A DNA stretch of 6,742 nucleotides, from contig JAPOON010000545.1 of NCBI GenBank assembly GCA_026713405.1, positions 1-6,742 of the forward strand, in the 5' to 3' direction. Position numbers and translations under genes: made by a program. This DNA is from Gammaproteobacteria bacterium (GTDB lineage: Bacteria; Pseudomonadota; Gammaproteobacteria; Pseudomonadales; Azotimanducaceae_A). The notes under the pieces are model-generated. The model had not been told where the DNA came from. It searched no databases and was given only the letters and a program-made list of their open reading frames with translations. Each line of letters begins with the position of its first letter. The first letter of the stretch is position 1. This document shows, piece after piece, positions 5,594 through 6,742 of the stretch.

Positions 5594-6742
5594 ATGACCG
5601 CAGCCGCACCCAGCTACAGCGAATCGGACGAACAGGCCATTCTCGACACCATAGCCAGGTGGGTCGAAAGGGATGTGAAACCCCAGGCCGCGGCGCTCGA
5701 GCACGACGACATCTATCCCCACGGCATGGTCGACCAGATGCGCGAGCTCGGCCTGTTCGGCGCCACCATCGCCGAGGAACACGGCGGCCTGGGCCTGTCC
5801 GCCAGCACCTACGCCAAGATCGTGGCCCTGATCTCGGAGGAATGGATGTCGCTGTCGGGCATCTTCAATTCCCACCTGATGATGGCGCGCATCGTCGAGC
5901 GCTACGGCACCGACCATCAGCGGGAATACTGGCTGCCGAAATTCGTCACCGGCGAGATCCGCGGCGCCCTGGCGCTTACGGAACCCAATGCGGGCACCGA
6001 CCTGCAGGGCATCCGCACCCGGGCGGATTCAGAGGACGGGGACTATGTCATCAACGGCGCCAAGACCTGGATCAGCAACGGCATCGAGGGCGGCGCCGTG
6101 GCGCTGCTGGTCAAGACGGACCCTGAGGCCACGCCGCCGCGCAAGGGCATGTCGATGTTCATCGCGCCCAAGGCGGGCCCGGACACCGGCGCACCGCACG
6201 CGGGCTTCAAGACCGGGCGCAAGCTTGAGAAGCTGGGCTACAAGGGGATCGACTCGGCGGAGTTGATCTTCGAGGACTACCGGCTCGATGCGAAACGGCA
6301 CCTCGTCGGGAGCGTTCCCGGGCAGGGGTTCTACATGGCCGTCGGCGGGCTGGAACTGGGCCGTATCAACGTGGCCGCCCGTTCCGTGGGCATTGCCCGG
6401 CGTGCGCTCCAGGAAGCCACCGCCTACTCCCAGACCCGGGAAACCTTCGGCAAGCCCATCTGCCAGCACCAGGCCATACAACTGAAGCTCGGTGAGATGG
6501 CGACCCGCGCCCGGGCAGCCGAACTGCTAACCCTGGATGCCGCCCGCGCCTACGATGCCGGCGAGCGCTGCGACATGGAGGCGGGGATGGCCAAGTATTT
6601 CGCCTCGGAAAGCGCCATGGAAAACGCCACCGAGGCCATGCGTATCCACGGCGGATACGGTTATTCGAAGGAATACCCCGTGGAACGCCTCTACCGCGAC
6701 GCGCCGCTGTTGTGCATCGGCGAGGGCACCAACGAGATGCAG
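5594..6742 (+). CDS. acyl-CoA dehydrogenase, 3' end beyond window
   Basis: The window holds 383 residues of an FAD-dependent acyl-CoA dehydrogenase, which introduces the alpha-beta double bond into an acyl-CoA and passes electrons to ETF. The helical N-terminal domain (about 1-123) has GLFGATIAEEHGGLGL (53-68). The middle domain has the signature ALTEPNAGTDLQ (127-138), WISNG (159-163) and LEKLGYKGI (211-219). The C-terminal domain has TFGKPICQHQAIQLKLGEMA (284-303) and IHGGYGYSKEYPVERLYRD (351-369). The catalytic base is E377 in IGEGTNEM, the usual position for the medium/short-chain and branched-chain group. Only the last few residues should be missing. ATG 5594 is preceded by GAGGA (5582-5586) at 7 nt. 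The WMSLSGIFNSHLMMA stretch (84-98) suggests a branched or short acyl substrate, but this is a guess. It runs in the same direction as the MaoC gene and supplies its enoyl-CoA substrate in principle. Confidence 0.95.
   Translation, partial: MTAAAPSYSESDEQAILDTIARWVERDVKPQAAALEHDDIYPHGMVDQMRELGLFGATIAEEHGGLGLSASTYAKIVALISEEWMSLSGIFNSHLMMARIVERYGTDHQREYWLPKFVTGEIRGALALTEPNAGTDLQGIRTRADSEDGDYVINGAKTWISNGIEGGAVALLVKTDPEATPPRKGMSMFIAPKAGPDTGAPHAGFKTGRKLEKLGYKGIDSAELIFEDYRLDAKRHLVGSVPGQGFYMAVGGLELGRINVAARSVGIARRALQEATAYSQTRETFGKPICQHQAIQLKLGEMATRARAAELLTLDAARAYDAGERCDMEAGMAKYFASESAMENATEAMRIHGGYGYSKEYPVERLYRDAPLLCIGEGTNEMQ

Overview
The window is GC-rich bacterial DNA with densely packed genes, Shine-Dalgarno-type ribosome sites on several genes and occasional GTG/TTG starts. 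The protein families suggest a Pseudomonadota (proteobacterial) chromosome. Nothing here fixes the organism more closely, and no phage, plasmid, CRISPR, rRNA or tRNA gene was recognised.

Layout. Positions 1-360 carry no gene I can support. They hold a 16-bp palindrome (120-135) and a large imperfect inverted repeat with 31-nt arms (179-209 and 257-287) that looks like a small dispersed palindromic element. Two genes follow on the minus strand: a 12-helix MFS transporter (361-1605) and an FAD-dependent oxidoreductase of the fumarate reductase/3-ketosteroid dehydrogenase type (1741-3210). A 140-bp divergent regulatory region (3211-3350) contains a 6-7-6 palindrome, a good -10 box and a leader hairpin. 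The plus strand then carries a complete agmatinase/arginase-family ureohydrolase (3351-4355), a small cupin (4377-4751), a single-hotdog MaoC-like hydratase (4929-5450) and an acyl-CoA dehydrogenase (from 5594, cut by the window edge just after its catalytic Glu).

How the parts may work together (inference). The transporter could bring in a substrate or export a product. The ureohydrolase would split a guanidino compound, releasing urea and an amine or amino acid. The flavoprotein, MaoC hydratase and acyl-CoA dehydrogenase have the chemistry needed to desaturate and hydrate a carbon skeleton as an acid or CoA thioester. The MaoC protein resembles the itaconyl-/mesaconyl-CoA hydratase branch, often found beside acyl-CoA dehydrogenases, CoA transferases and CitE-like lyases in short branched-acid catabolism. 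Each family is well known. The combination, a ureohydrolase and cupin joined to an acyl-CoA module and divergent from a KstD-like flavoprotein and an MFS carrier, is the most interesting aspect and may be an undescribed route for a guanidino-substituted acid. The substrate cannot be read from the sequence.
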